Assembly (NCBI RefSeq): GCF_003289965.1
Contig: NZ_QMBQ01000001.1
Location: forward strand, 744,001-808,000
Reading direction: 5' to 3'
Origin: Mesorhizobium atlanticum
Lineage (GTDB): Bacteria; Pseudomonadota; Alphaproteobacteria; Rhizobiales; Rhizobiaceae
DNA length: 64,000 bases
A program made the position numbers and the translations under genes. The notes beneath the pieces were generated by a model. It ran no database searches and was not told the origin of the DNA. It was given only the letters and a program-made list of their open reading frames with translations. Positions 16,826-25,712 of this stretch are shown one piece after another (positions within the stretch are counted from its first letter, which is position 1; the number at the start of each line of letters is the position of its first letter).

Positions 16826-16893
16826 CGAGCGAACAAGCTTTTCCGTGACAGCCGGCTCTCCACGGAGAGCCGGCTCCAATAGGAGTATTCGCC

Positions 16894-17847
16894 ATCCTCG
16901 TCTTCCTCGTCCGGCGCCTGGCTCTGTCGCTCGTCACGCTGTTTTTGCTCAGCGTCATGGTCTTCCTTGGCGGCCAGGTGCTGCCGGGCAATGTCGGGCG
17001 CGCCATATTGGGGCCGTTCGCGGATCAGCGCGCCGTCGACGCGCTCAACCACTCGCTCGGCGTCGACCGGCCACTGCTCGTCCAGTACGGCACCTGGATC
17101 TGGAACTTCCTCCATGGCGACATGGGCACGTCCTATATTTTCCGCGCGCCGGTCGCCCCCTTCGTCATCGATGCTTTGGGCAATTCGATGAAACTGGCGC
17201 TGGTTGCCTTCGTGCTTGTGGTGCCGATCGGCATCCTGGGCGGGGTCATCGCGGCGCTGAACCTCAACCGGCCGCTCGACCGCATCATCAGCCTCGGCGG
17301 CCTGTCGGTGACGGTGCTGCCGGAATTCGTCACCGGCATCATCCTGATCCTGATCTTCGGGGTGTGGCTGCGCTGGCTGCCGATCGCCGCCGCATGGCCG
17401 AAAGGCGCCGGCTTCTTCACCCAGCTCTACTATCTGATCCTGCCCTCGCTGCCGCTGTTTTTGGTGCTGTTCGGCTATATCGCGCGCATGGCGCGCTCCG
17501 GCATGATCGAGGCGCTCGATTCCGACTATACGCGCACGGCCGTGCTGAAAGGCCTGCCGTGGCGAACGGTGATCTGGCGGCATGTGCTGCGCAACGCGCT
17601 GCTGCCGACCATCACGGTGATCGCCACCCAGACCGGCTATCTCATCGGCGGCCTTGTCGTCATCGAAACTTTGTTCCGCTACCAGGGCATCGGCTCGCTG
17701 ATCTTCACCGCCGCGCGCGGCAAGGATTTCCCGATGCTGGAGGCAGGCATCCTGACCATCGGCATCGTCTATGCGGTGGCGACCTTGGTCGCCGACTTCC
17801 TCTATTCCGTGCTCAATCCGCGCATCCGGCTGGGAAGAGAGCAATGA
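16894..17847 (+). CDS. Peptide-type ABC transporter permease (DppB-like)
   Basis: About 317 residues forming one half of the membrane channel. It has the DppB N terminus (LVRRLALSLVTLFLLSVMVFL), the late EAA loop segment LKGLPWRTVIWRHVLRNALLPT, and six predicted membrane spans. No in-frame ATG, GTG or TTG precedes the first membrane segment. AGGAG at 16881-16885 places an ATC codon (16894) at ideal distance, so I start there. TTG 16945 would remove half the first span. The stop overlaps the next gene by four bases (ATGA). Either a rare AUC start or a sequence variant at this codon is implied. Confidence 0.8.
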   Translation: MLVFLVRRLALSLVTLFLLSVMVFLGGQVLPGNVGRAILGPFADQRAVDALNHSLGVDRPLLVQYGTWIWNFLHGDMGTSYIFRAPVAPFVIDALGNSMKLALVAFVLVVPIGILGGVIAALNLNRPLDRIISLGGLSVTVLPEFVTGIILILIFGVWLRWLPIAAAWPKGAGFFTQLYYLILPSLPLFLVLFGYIARMARSGMIEALDSDYTRTAVLKGLPWRTVIWRHVLRNALLPTITVIATQTGYLIGGLVVIETLFRYQGIGSLIFTAARGKDFPMLEAGILTIGIVYAVATLVADFLYSVLNPRIRLGREQ

Positions 17848-18734
17848 GCGCAACAGACACGCCCGCCAGCCTGCCGGCGCCCTCCGCGCCCGACGCTACA
17901 CGGCGCAGCCCCTGGGGCGAGGTGCTGCATTCGCTCTCCAGGTCCGGCACCTTCCTGACCGGGCTTTTCATCCTGTTGTTTTGGGTCGTCTGCGCGCTGT
18001 TCGGCCAGCACTTCGTGCCCTACGATCCGCTGGAAAGCGACATCATCAACGCGCTCACACCGCCGGCGGCCGACCACTGGTTCGGCACCGACCAGCTCGG
18101 CCGCGACGTCTTCTCGCGCGTTATCGTCGGCTCGCGCGACATCCTGACAGTGGCGCCTTTGGCCACCATTCTGGCGACCATCGCCGGCACCGCGCTCGGC
18201 CTCGTCATCGGCTATTTCCGCGGCATCGTCGACGACATCGTCAGCCGCGTGCTGGAAGCCTTCATGGCGATCCCGGTGGTCATCATCGCACTGCTCGCCA
18301 TCGTTGCGCTCGGCACCTCGAAGATCACCGTCATCGTTGTCATCGGCCTGAGCTTCGCGCCGATCATCGCGCGCACGGTGCGCTCGGCGGTGCTGGCCGA
18401 ACGCGAGCTCGACTATGTCGCCGCGGCAAAGCTGCGGCATGAAGGCGCGCTGCACACGATGTTTGTCGAGATCCTGCCCAACGTCATCCCGCCGATCCTG
18501 GTCGAGACGACAGTGCGGCTGGGCTATGCCATTTTCGCGGTGGCCACGCTCTCATTCATGGGCTTCGGCATCCAGCCGCCCTCGCCCGACTGGGGCCTCT
18601 CGATCTCCTCCAATTACGGCATGATCGGCGGCGGCTTCTGGTGGACGGTGCTGTTCGATGCTTTGGCCATCGCCTCGCTGGTGATCGGCGTCAATTTGGT
18701 GGCCGACGGCGTGCATGGAGCGTTCAATGACTGA
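17844..18734 (+). CDS. Peptide-type ABC transporter permease (DppC-like)
   Basis: A 296-residue second channel subunit. ATG 17844 overlaps the stop of the preceding permease. It shows the DppC features: a soluble N-terminal stretch, a first span near FLTGLFILLFWVVCALF, the periplasmic HWFGTDQLGRDVFSRVIVGSR motif, and the EAA loop LRHEGALHTMFVEILPN. The chain ends just after GVNLVADGVHG. Translation is coupled to the ATPase gene, which starts eight bases before this stop. Confidence 0.9.
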   Translation: MSATDTPASLPAPSAPDATRRSPWGEVLHSLSRSGTFLTGLFILLFWVVCALFGQHFVPYDPLESDIINALTPPAADHWFGTDQLGRDVFSRVIVGSRDILTVAPLATILATIAGTALGLVIGYFRGIVDDIVSRVLEAFMAIPVVIIALLAIVALGTSKITVIVVIGLSFAPIIARTVRSAVLAERELDYVAAAKLRHEGALHTMFVEILPNVIPPILVETTVRLGYAIFAVATLSFMGFGIQPPSPDWGLSISSNYGMIGGGFWWTVLFDALAIASLVIGVNLVADGVHGAFND

Positions 18735-20766
18735 GCCCAGCCAAGCCGCCAACGCGCTGGAGCTGAAGGACCTTTCGGTCGCCTATCGTGTCGGCCGCCG
18801 CGACCGCGCGGTGCTGCGCAACGTCAACCTGACCATCAAGGCGGGCGAAGCCTACGGGCTGGTCGGCGAATCCGGCTGCGGCAAATCCACCGTCGCGCTT
18901 TCGGTGGTGCGCTACCTGCCGCGCAACGGCTCGATCACCGGCGGCTCGATCGCGCTCGACGGCAAGGATGTGATGAAGCTCGATAGCGAGGCGCTGCGGC
19001 GTGCCCGCGCAGACAGCGTGTCGATGGTCTACCAGGACCCCGGCAAGGCGCTCAACCCGTCGCTGCGCATCGGCCGCCAGCTGACCGAGATCTTCGAGCT
19101 TGCCGGCATCACCGGACAGGCAGCGGAAGACAAGGCGCTCGCCATGCTCAACCGGGTGCGCATCTCCGATCCGGCGAGCGTCATGCAGCGCTATCCGCAC
19201 CAGCTCTCCGGCGGCATGCAGCAGCGCGTGGCGATCGCGATGGCCTTGGCCAACGACCCCTCGATGCTGATCCTCGACGAGCCGACGACCGGCCTCGATG
19301 CCACCGTCGAAGCCGAGGTGCTCGACCTGATCGGACAGTTGCGGCGCGAGCTGTCGGCCTCGATCCTGTTCATCAGCCACAACCTCGCCGTCGTCTCCAA
19401 CATGTGCGACCGCGTCGGCGTGCTCTATGCCGGCATGCTGGTCGAGGAAGGCTCGACCAAGGACGTCTTCAACGATCCGCGCCATCCCTACACCGTGGCG
19501 CTGCTGCGTTGCCTGCCTCGCGGCGGCCAGCGTAAGGACCAGGGCCGGCTCGACACCATTCCCGGCTTCCTGCCCGGCATCGGCGCCAATATTGTCGGCT
19601 GCGCCTTCGCCGACCGTTGTGCGCTGGCCACCGAACGCTGCCGCGCCGAACCGCCGCCGCTCTACGACCTCGGCGGCGGGCGCTTGTCGCGCTGCCACTA
19701 CCATGACAAGGCGCAGTCGCTGCCGCGCGCCACGCCCGCCGAGATCGCTGCCGTCCAGCCGAAGCAGGCGCCACCGGTGCTGCAGGTCGAAGGGCTGAAC
19801 AAGACCTATGCCAGCCATGGCCGGCCGCTCAGGGCGGTGAAAGACGTCTCGGTCAGCCTGAGGCCGGGCGAGACGCTCGGGCTGGTCGGTGAATCCGGCA
19901 GCGGCAAGACGACCTTCGCGAGACTCCTGCTCGGCCTTGTCCCGCCCGACGACGGCGGTTCGATCGAGCTCGAAGGCAAGAAGCTGGCGCCGCGGCTTGC
20001 CAGCCGCTCGGAAGATCAGGTCAAGGCGGTGCAGATCGTCTTCCAGAATCCGGACTCGGCGCTCAACCGCTCGCATTCGATCCGGCACATCCTCAGCCGC
20101 GCCTTGAAGCGGCTGGGCGGGCTCAGCGGCAAGACGCTGGACACGCGGCTGGAAAAACTCGTGCGCTCGGTGCGGCTCACCGACCGGCATCTTGCGGTCA
20201 AGCCGCGCCAGCTGTCAGGCGGGCTGAAGCAGCGCGTGGCGATCGCGCGCGCCTTTGCCGGCGATCCGCGCATCGTCGTCTGCGACGAGCCGACCTCGGC
20301 GCTCGACGTCTCTGTGCAAGCGGCGATCCTCAACCTATTGGCCGACCTGCAGTCGAGGCAGGATGTCTCCTACATCTTCATCTCGCACGACCTCGGCGTG
20401 GTGCGCTATCTCTCCGACAAGATCGCCGTGCTCTATCTCGGCCGCATCATGGAGTTCGGGCCGTCGGAGGCGGTGTTCTCCGGTCCGCATCACCCCTACA
20501 CCGAAGCCCTTCTGTCGGCGGTTCCAAAGCTCGATCGCACCGAGAGTTCGCGCATCCGGCTCGACGGCGAAATCCCGAGTGCGGCCAACCCGCCGACGGG
20601 CTGCGTCTTCCACACCAGATGCCCGCGCAAGATCGGTGCCATCTGCGAGACGCAGGAGCCGCAACTCACAGAGGCCCAGCCCGGCCACACCATCCGTTGC
20701 CACATTCCCTATGCGGAACTGGCCAGGCTGCAGGCACCCAGGATCACCGCAGCGGAACCGGCATAG
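18727..20766 (+). CDS. Fused peptide-type ABC transporter ATPase (DppD-DppF)
   Basis: A 679-residue protein with two complete ABC domains in tandem. Walker A motifs are GESGCGKST (first) and GESGSGKTT (second), signatures LSGGMQQR and LSGGLKQR, and Walker B motifs MLILDEPT and IVVCDEPT. Each half ends in an oligopeptide-type C-terminal extension with a cysteine cluster (CAFADRCALATERC and CVFHTRCPRKIGAIC) that may hold an iron-sulfur cluster, as in other DppD/F proteins. ATG 18727 is taken; ATG 18715 in frame is possible. It energises the importer encoded just upstream. Confidence 0.92.
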   Translation: MTEPSQAANALELKDLSVAYRVGRRDRAVLRNVNLTIKAGEAYGLVGESGCGKSTVALSVVRYLPRNGSITGGSIALDGKDVMKLDSEALRRARADSVSMVYQDPGKALNPSLRIGRQLTEIFELAGITGQAAEDKALAMLNRVRISDPASVMQRYPHQLSGGMQQRVAIAMALANDPSMLILDEPTTGLDATVEAEVLDLIGQLRRELSASILFISHNLAVVSNMCDRVGVLYAGMLVEEGSTKDVFNDPRHPYTVALLRCLPRGGQRKDQGRLDTIPGFLPGIGANIVGCAFADRCALATERCRAEPPPLYDLGGGRLSRCHYHDKAQSLPRATPAEIAAVQPKQAPPVLQVEGLNKTYASHGRPLRAVKDVSVSLRPGETLGLVGESGSGKTTFARLLLGLVPPDDGGSIELEGKKLAPRLASRSEDQVKAVQIVFQNPDSALNRSHSIRHILSRALKRLGGLSGKTLDTRLEKLVRSVRLTDRHLAVKPRQLSGGLKQRVAIARAFAGDPRIVVCDEPTSALDVSVQAAILNLLADLQSRQDVSYIFISHDLGVVRYLSDKIAVLYLGRIMEFGPSEAVFSGPHHPYTEALLSAVPKLDRTESSRIRLDGEIPSAANPPTGCVFHTRCPRKIGAICETQEPQLTEAQPGHTIRCHIPYAELARLQAPRITAAEPA

Positions 20767-20917
20767 CGGGCCGGGCGAATGGATATTCTTTCCGGTCAGG
20801 GGTGGCTTGCATCTGTGACGCTCGTCGCGTCACGCCTGCTGACCGGCCATTCTTGATTTCGCCGATCTGTGGTAATCTGGAGGGTGTGGTGATCCATCCA
20901 GACGAAGGTCGGATTGA

Positions 20918-22057
20918 ATGGCTGCCGGGGGAGCAATCGCGTCTGCGATAGAAGCTTGCTACGACGCTGCTCTCGAATTTGACCGGTGGCCGGGAGCGCT
21001 TCAAAAGCTCGCGGATTCGCTGGGCGCAACAAGTTGCGCTCTACGCACCCACGACCAAGCGCACCCGTTTGGGTGCGATCAACGTCGCAAGTCCGTGCGG
21101 GCACCGGACTCTACGGAACACGCCGGGTTTACGGCTCTCTGGCACGAGAGGATCGGAAACGGACCCACTCCCCTTCTCGACAGGCCGCAGTTGCTCGCGA
21201 AGCCACCGGTCAGTTTCACCGTTGAGGACGAAATCACAACCGCGGAAGAACGAAGGGTCCTGCCGTACTACAACGAGATCGCTCGCCCCGGAAATCGGGA
21301 ATGGTGGGCCTCCATCCGTGTCATGGTGAAGAACCGCAGTTGGTGCGTGCCGCTTTTCCGTGATGCCCCGAGGGGGCGCTTTTACCGCAGCGAGGCCGAT
21401 CGTTTTTTGAGCGTGGCGCCGGACCTGAGACGGATCATAAGTGTGGCGGAGAAGGTTTGGGATGTTTCGCTCGGAACGAGCCTTGCCACACTGGACCACG
21501 TCAATTGCGCCGCCGCGCTGCTGGACTGCCATGGCTATGTCACGCGCGTGAACAAGCATGCGGATGCTCTGTTCGGCTGCGGCCTCGTGATCCGTCACGG
21601 CCACATCCACGCGATCGATCGGTCGAGCGATGCCCGTCTGCAAGGGCTGACGCGGGCCGCGGTTACGAGTTCGTCGGGTGGATCGCTTCGGGCTGAGCCA
21701 GTCGTGATCACCCGCAACGGATCACCCTGGCTTCTCGCAGAGTTCATGCCAATGACTTCATTCGCGCATGACCTGTTCAATGGCGGCGATGTGCTGCTCC
21801 ATTTCACCGACCTCACGGCCGAACTGGCGCCAACCGAACAACTGCTCAGCCAGACTTTCCAGCTGACAGCTGCCGAAGCGCGGCTCGCCTCTGGCCTGGC
21901 GACTGGCAAAGGGATCGGCGCGGCAAGCACTGCATTGGCCATAGGCCGCGAAACCGCTCGCACGCAGCTCCGAGCCATCTTTGCGAAAACGGGAACATGC
22001 CGCCAGGCGGAACTTACGGCACTCTTGTTGCGCTTGCGCAAGCCTTCTTCACACTGA
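20918..22057 (+). CDS. LuxR-type helix-turn-helix regulator with PAS-like sensor region
   Basis: A 379-residue protein whose C-terminal ~60 residues (LTAAEARLASGLATGKGIGAA then ETARTQLRAIFAKTG) match a LuxR/GerE DNA-binding domain. The middle (AALLDCHGYVTRVNKHADALF) looks like a PAS-type fold, and the N terminus is not recognised. It follows the peptide-transport operon by 151 bases on the same strand. Third codon positions contain more A and T than in the neighbours, which may indicate separate acquisition. The sensed signal and targets are unknown. Confidence 0.75.
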   Translation: MAAGGAIASAIEACYDAALEFDRWPGALQKLADSLGATSCALRTHDQAHPFGCDQRRKSVRAPDSTEHAGFTALWHERIGNGPTPLLDRPQLLAKPPVSFTVEDEITTAEERRVLPYYNEIARPGNREWWASIRVMVKNRSWCVPLFRDAPRGRFYRSEADRFLSVAPDLRRIISVAEKVWDVSLGTSLATLDHVNCAAALLDCHGYVTRVNKHADALFGCGLVIRHGHIHAIDRSSDARLQGLTRAAVTSSSGGSLRAEPVVITRNGSPWLLAEFMPMTSFAHDLFNGGDVLLHFTDLTAELAPTEQLLSQTFQLTAAEARLASGLATGKGIGAASTALAIGRETARTQLRAIFAKTGTCRQAELTALLLRLRKPSSH

Positions 22058-22163
22058 GGCGGCGCCATCCCCCAATCGGGTGAAGCGAGACACCGCGCGT
22101 AGTCCCAGCATCGCTCCATAGAAATCCAGCCAATGAGCGCGGAATGCGCGGAGGCGGTGCCAG

Positions 22164-23021
22164 ATGGGAACGCGGTGCCTTTCGAATGTTTGGCATACTC
22201 CGGAGGCGACACGGCCGCGGTCGAGATTATGTCTAAAGATACTGGCCCTGCTCCTCGGCATCTTCAACCCGACCTCGGTGGGTGTTGGTCATGAAAGGCT
22301 CGCCGTCGATCTCGAACTGATCCTGGCTGTCGACGTCTCGCCATCGATGAGCCAGGCCGAGCAACGGATTCAACGCGACGGCTATGTCAGCGCATTCCGG
22401 CACTCCGATGTCACGCGAGCCATCGCATCGGGAGCACGCGGCAGGATTGCTGTCGCATATATCGAATGGGCCGGGCCGAAGCACCGACGCGTGGTCCTGC
22501 CGTGGACGATCATCGGCAGCGATGATGATGCAAAACGGTTCGCCGACGCCCTTGCAGCCCAGCCGATGGTCAGGGAAGCAGGAACATCGATTTCGGGCGG
22601 CCTCCAGGCGGCGCAGGATTTGTTTGCCCGCAACTGGGCCATTGGCGAACGCCGGGTGATCGATGTCTCCGGGAATGGCCCAAACAACGCCGGGCCGCCT
22701 GTCGCCCCGGTGAGAGACGAGTTGATAGCGTCGGGCATCACAATCAACGGACTGCCGGTGTCGCTACCACACGGGACTTCCGACAGCTTTGAGACGTTTA
22801 GCGAGGGCTATCTCAATTCCTACTATGAGCACTGCGTCATCGGCGGACCCGATGCATTCGTGATCGAGGTTGACGATCTCACTCTTTTTGCGGTCGCGAT
22901 CCGCAGGAAGTTGGTTCGAGAGATCGCAAGCGTCCCGCCACGACCAAAGCTTGCATCCTATGCGCCGGCGCGCCTTGCGAACTTCGATTGTTTGACCACC
23001 GGAGAGGGTCGGTACCGGTAG
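22164..23021 (+). CDS. DUF1194 secreted protein with VWA-like MIDAS motif
   Basis: A protein of up to 285 residues. An N-terminal hydrophobic stretch (LCLKILALLLGIF) looks like a signal peptide, followed by LILAVDVSPSMSQAEQ, a DxSxS metal-ion-dependent adhesion motif of von Willebrand A type, and SVSGNGPNN-like and SISGGLQAAQ segments typical of DUF1194. The start is uncertain because 22164 leaves about 20 extra residues before the signal and no later in-frame ATG exists. Such proteins are periplasmic and of unknown role. Like the preceding LuxR gene it has a lower-GC look than its surroundings. Confidence 0.7.
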   Translation: MGTRCLSNVWHTPEATRPRSRLCLKILALLLGIFNPTSVGVGHERLAVDLELILAVDVSPSMSQAEQRIQRDGYVSAFRHSDVTRAIASGARGRIAVAYIEWAGPKHRRVVLPWTIIGSDDDAKRFADALAAQPMVREAGTSISGGLQAAQDLFARNWAIGERRVIDVSGNGPNNAGPPVAPVRDELIASGITINGLPVSLPHGTSDSFETFSEGYLNSYYEHCVIGGPDAFVIEVDDLTLFAVAIRRKLVREIASVPPRPKLASYAPARLANFDCLTTGEGRYR

Positions 23022-23032
23022 CAATCCACGGC

Positions 23033-23929
23033 CTACACTCCCATGCTGAAGGCGCGATCATTCTCCGCGAAAGCCTGATCGCTGGACAGGTTCCTGGCGA
23101 GCGTGCGCAGGCCCGTGAGCGCAACGTCGAGCGCATCGGAAGAGGCAGGGTTCTCCGGATAGGCAAGGTAGATCGGCCGCTGGAACACCGGCGTATCTTC
23201 GACGCGCTTCAGCTCGCCGCGCTCGATATGCGTGCTCACCGCGCTGAGCGGCAGATAAGCGGCCGCCTTCTGCGACAGCACATGCTGCAAGCCGATGAAC
23301 ACCAGCCCGGCCGAGATCGCCGGCTTCACCATGCTGGCAAAGGCGCGGTCGTGCTCGATACGGAACTCCAGCCCCCAATCCATCAGTATGTAGTTGTCGG
23401 TCCACGATCCGGGCTGCTCGGCGTGCTGGACAAGAACCACCTGATCGACGGCAAATGTCTCATAGACGATGCCCGGATGCGGCCTGGGCAGATAGAGGAT
23501 GCAGATGTCGAGCAGGCCTTCGGCGACCTGGTCGACCGCAAGGTCCGGGAAGCTGCCTTCCAGACGCAGCGCTACGTTCGGCCGCTTCGCGCGCATCCAG
23601 TCGATCCAGGGCGAGGTGATGCTGTCCCAGAGATAGGCAGGCGCGGTCAGCCTGAGCAGCGTCTCATAGCCATCGGGAACGGCAATGTCCTGGCGCGACT
23701 GCTCCCAGGTGCGGGTGATCGTCGAGGCATGCGGCAGAAACTGCCGGCCGGCCGGCGTCAGCGTAACGCCGTCGCTGTCGCGGACGAAGAGCTTGCGGCC
23801 CAGTTGTTCCTCCAGGCTGCGAATGCGCGCGCTGACAGTCGACTGCGCGAGGTTCAGCCGATGCGCGGCGACGGTGAAGCTGCCATGCGCGGCGACTTCC
23901 AGGAAACTGCGCAGATTTTCGGTGTCCAT
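23033..23929 (-). CDS. LysR-family regulator
   Basis: A 298-residue regulator with N terminus MDTENLRSFLEVAAHGSFTVAA and recognition helix AQSTVSARIRSLEEQLG, followed by a LysR effector domain. It is divergent from the second family-5 binding protein gene (24054) with about 125 bases between starts. That gap contains a T-N11-A LysR box. It most likely activates the binding-protein/DUF427/SDR genes in response to a ligand related to the transported compound. Confidence 0.87.
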   Translation of the reverse strand: MDTENLRSFLEVAAHGSFTVAAHRLNLAQSTVSARIRSLEEQLGRKLFVRDSDGVTLTPAGRQFLPHASTITRTWEQSRQDIAVPDGYETLLRLTAPAYLWDSITSPWIDWMRAKRPNVALRLEGSFPDLAVDQVAEGLLDICILYLPRPHPGIVYETFAVDQVVLVQHAEQPGSWTDNYILMDWGLEFRIEHDRAFASMVKPAISAGLVFIGLQHVLSQKAAAYLPLSAVSTHIERGELKRVEDTPVFQRPIYLAYPENPASSDALDVALTGLRTLARNLSSDQAFAENDRAFSMGV

Positions 23930-23953
23930 GGCTCTCGCCTTTCAGTGGCGGCA

Positions 23954-23968
23954 ATCGAAAATTCCGAT
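23954..23968. promoter_or_regulatory. LysR box (T-N11-A) upstream of the second binding protein
   Basis: ATCG at 23954-23957 and CGAT at 23965-23968 form an inverted repeat around AAAATTC, with T23955 and A23967 exactly eleven bases apart. It lies 24-39 bases upstream of the LysR start and about 86 bases before the binding-protein start. The 16 bases GCAATCGAAAATTCCG (23951-23966) recur exactly inside the binding-protein gene at 24102-24117. Confidence 0.5.
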
Positions 23969-24053
23969 GGCTCCGATCAAAAAATATCGCTTTCCGGTCG
24001 CGGTCAACAGTGGCCTAAATGCCAAGCCCCCGCGACAGACAAGGAATGCAGCC

Positions 24054-25712
24054 ATGCCCAAGCATTTCAGGACGATCGACGCCGCACGCAAAACCCTCGG
24101 CGCAATCGAAAATTCCGCTATCGACGAATTGCTCGCCGGCAGGATCGGCCGGCGTGAATTCCTGCGCCATGGCAGCGTGTTCGGCCTGTCGCTGCCCTTC
24201 CTCGGTGGCATCGCTACGGCGGTTGGCCTCGGCGCTCCGCAGGCGCGCGCCGAGGGCAAGCCGGGCGGCACGGTGCGCGCCGGCATCGCCGTGCCCGGCG
24301 GCGCCATCGACCCGGTCACCTTCTATGACAGCGGCAGCTACCAGCTCGCCTTCCAGACGTCGGAGTTCCTGTGCGTGACGCAGCCCGACCTGACGCTGAA
24401 GCCGGTGCTGGCCGAAAGCTGGTCGCCCAATGCCGATGGCAGCGTGTGGACCTTCAAGCTGCGCAAGGGCGTGAAATTCCACAATGGCGGGGACTTCAAG
24501 GCCGACGACGTCGTGGCGACCTTCGACCGTCTTGCCGATCCGAACGGCGCCTCCAACGCGCTGTCGGTGTTCAAGGGCCTGCTGTCGAAAGGCGGCACGC
24601 GCAAGGTCGACGACCACACCGTCGAGTTCCATCTCGACGCGCCGAACGGCAGCTTCCCCTATTCGGTGTCGATCGACAATTACAACGCCGTCATCCTGCC
24701 GGCGAGCTACAAGGGCGATTACGAAAAGACCTTCGAAGGCACCGGTCCGTTCCGGCTCGAAAGCTATACGCCCAAGGTCGGCGCCAGCTTCGTGCGCAAT
24801 CCCGACTATTGGGGCGAGAAGGCCCTGCCCGACCGGCTCGAGTTCAAGTTCTATGGCGATGTGCAGCCGCGGATCCTCGCGCTGCAGGCCGGCGAGGTCG
24901 ACGTGCTCGACGCCATCCCGCTCGACGTCAGCCAGGTGGTGCTGGGCAACCCCGACATCCAGGTGCTGCGCGTGGCATCCACCGCGCATCGCCAGCTGCA
25001 TATGCGCTGCGACATGGCGCCCTTCACCGACAAGCGCGTGCGCCAGGCGCTGGCCTTGTGCATCGACCGTTCCAAGCTGGTCGATGGGCTCTGCCGCGGC
25101 ATGGCCGCGACCGGCAATGATAGCCCCTTCGCGCCGGCCTTCCCGGTCACCGACAAATCGGTGGCGCAGCGCACGCAGGACATCGCCAAGGCCAAGCAGC
25201 TGATGGAAGCGGCCGGCCTTGGCGGCGGCTTCGACATGACGCTGACCACGCTGCGCTATTCCGACATTCCGGGCTATGCGCAGCTGTTCCAGAACTTCGC
25301 CAAGGAGATCGGCGCGCGCATCTCGCTCAACATCGAGGACCAGGACAAGTATTACGGAAAGGCGGTGTTCGGCCAGTCGGACTGGCTGGACAGCCCGCTC
25401 GGCATCACCGATTACGCGCATCGCAGCGTGCCGAACGTCTTCCTGAAAAGCCCGCTGGTCAGCGATGGCCCGTGGAATGCGGCGCATTTCAAGAACGCGA
25501 CCTATGACGGGCTGGTCACCGGCTACCTCAAGGCGCTCGACCTCGATGCGCAGCGCAAGGCCGCCTCCGATATCCAGAAGCTGCTGCTCGATGAAACGCC
25601 GGTGATCTTCAGCTATTTCCCGGACCTTCTGGTGCCCGTGCGCAAGACTGTCAGCGGCGTGCCGCCGATCGCCGCCGGCCTGCTGCTCGATCGCGTATCG
25701 GTGGCGTCATGA
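24054..25712 (+). CDS. ABC transporter substrate-binding protein, family 5, Tat-exported (copy 2)
   Basis: A 552-residue paralogue of the binding protein at 15161. ATG 24054 has AAGGA nine bases upstream; a longer in-frame extension overlaps the LysR gene and is rejected. The Tat signal reads GRREFLRHGSVFGLSLPFLG after a 30-residue leader, with cleavage probably after QARA. The stretches VEFHLDAPNG, YTPKVGASFVRN and AESW-PNADG-VWTF are shared with copy 1. No second permease or ATPase set follows, so it probably feeds the same transporter with a related ligand. It overlaps the DUF427 gene by four bases. Confidence 0.87.
   Translation: MPKHFRTIDAARKTLGAIENSAIDELLAGRIGRREFLRHGSVFGLSLPFLGGIATAVGLGAPQARAEGKPGGTVRAGIAVPGGAIDPVTFYDSGSYQLAFQTSEFLCVTQPDLTLKPVLAESWSPNADGSVWTFKLRKGVKFHNGGDFKADDVVATFDRLADPNGASNALSVFKGLLSKGGTRKVDDHTVEFHLDAPNGSFPYSVSIDNYNAVILPASYKGDYEKTFEGTGPFRLESYTPKVGASFVRNPDYWGEKALPDRLEFKFYGDVQPRILALQAGEVDVLDAIPLDVSQVVLGNPDIQVLRVASTAHRQLHMRCDMAPFTDKRVRQALALCIDRSKLVDGLCRGMAATGNDSPFAPAFPVTDKSVAQRTQDIAKAKQLMEAAGLGGGFDMTLTTLRYSDIPGYAQLFQNFAKEIGARISLNIEDQDKYYGKAVFGQSDWLDSPLGITDYAHRSVPNVFLKSPLVSDGPWNAAHFKNATYDGLVTGYLKALDLDAQRKAASDIQKLLLDETPVIFSYFPDLLVPVRKTVSGVPPIAAGLLLDRVSVAS

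Noticed and set aside
18724..20190. Long open frame antisense to the fused ABC ATPase
   Set aside because: High-GC codon bias leaves long open antisense frames; the translation is Arg/His/Asp-rich with no family match and the plus strand has two full ABC domains.
24015..25487. 490-residue open frame antisense to the second binding protein
   Set aside because: It is the mirror of a clear family-5 binding protein and has shadow composition; a similar shadow covers the first copy at 14915-16879.
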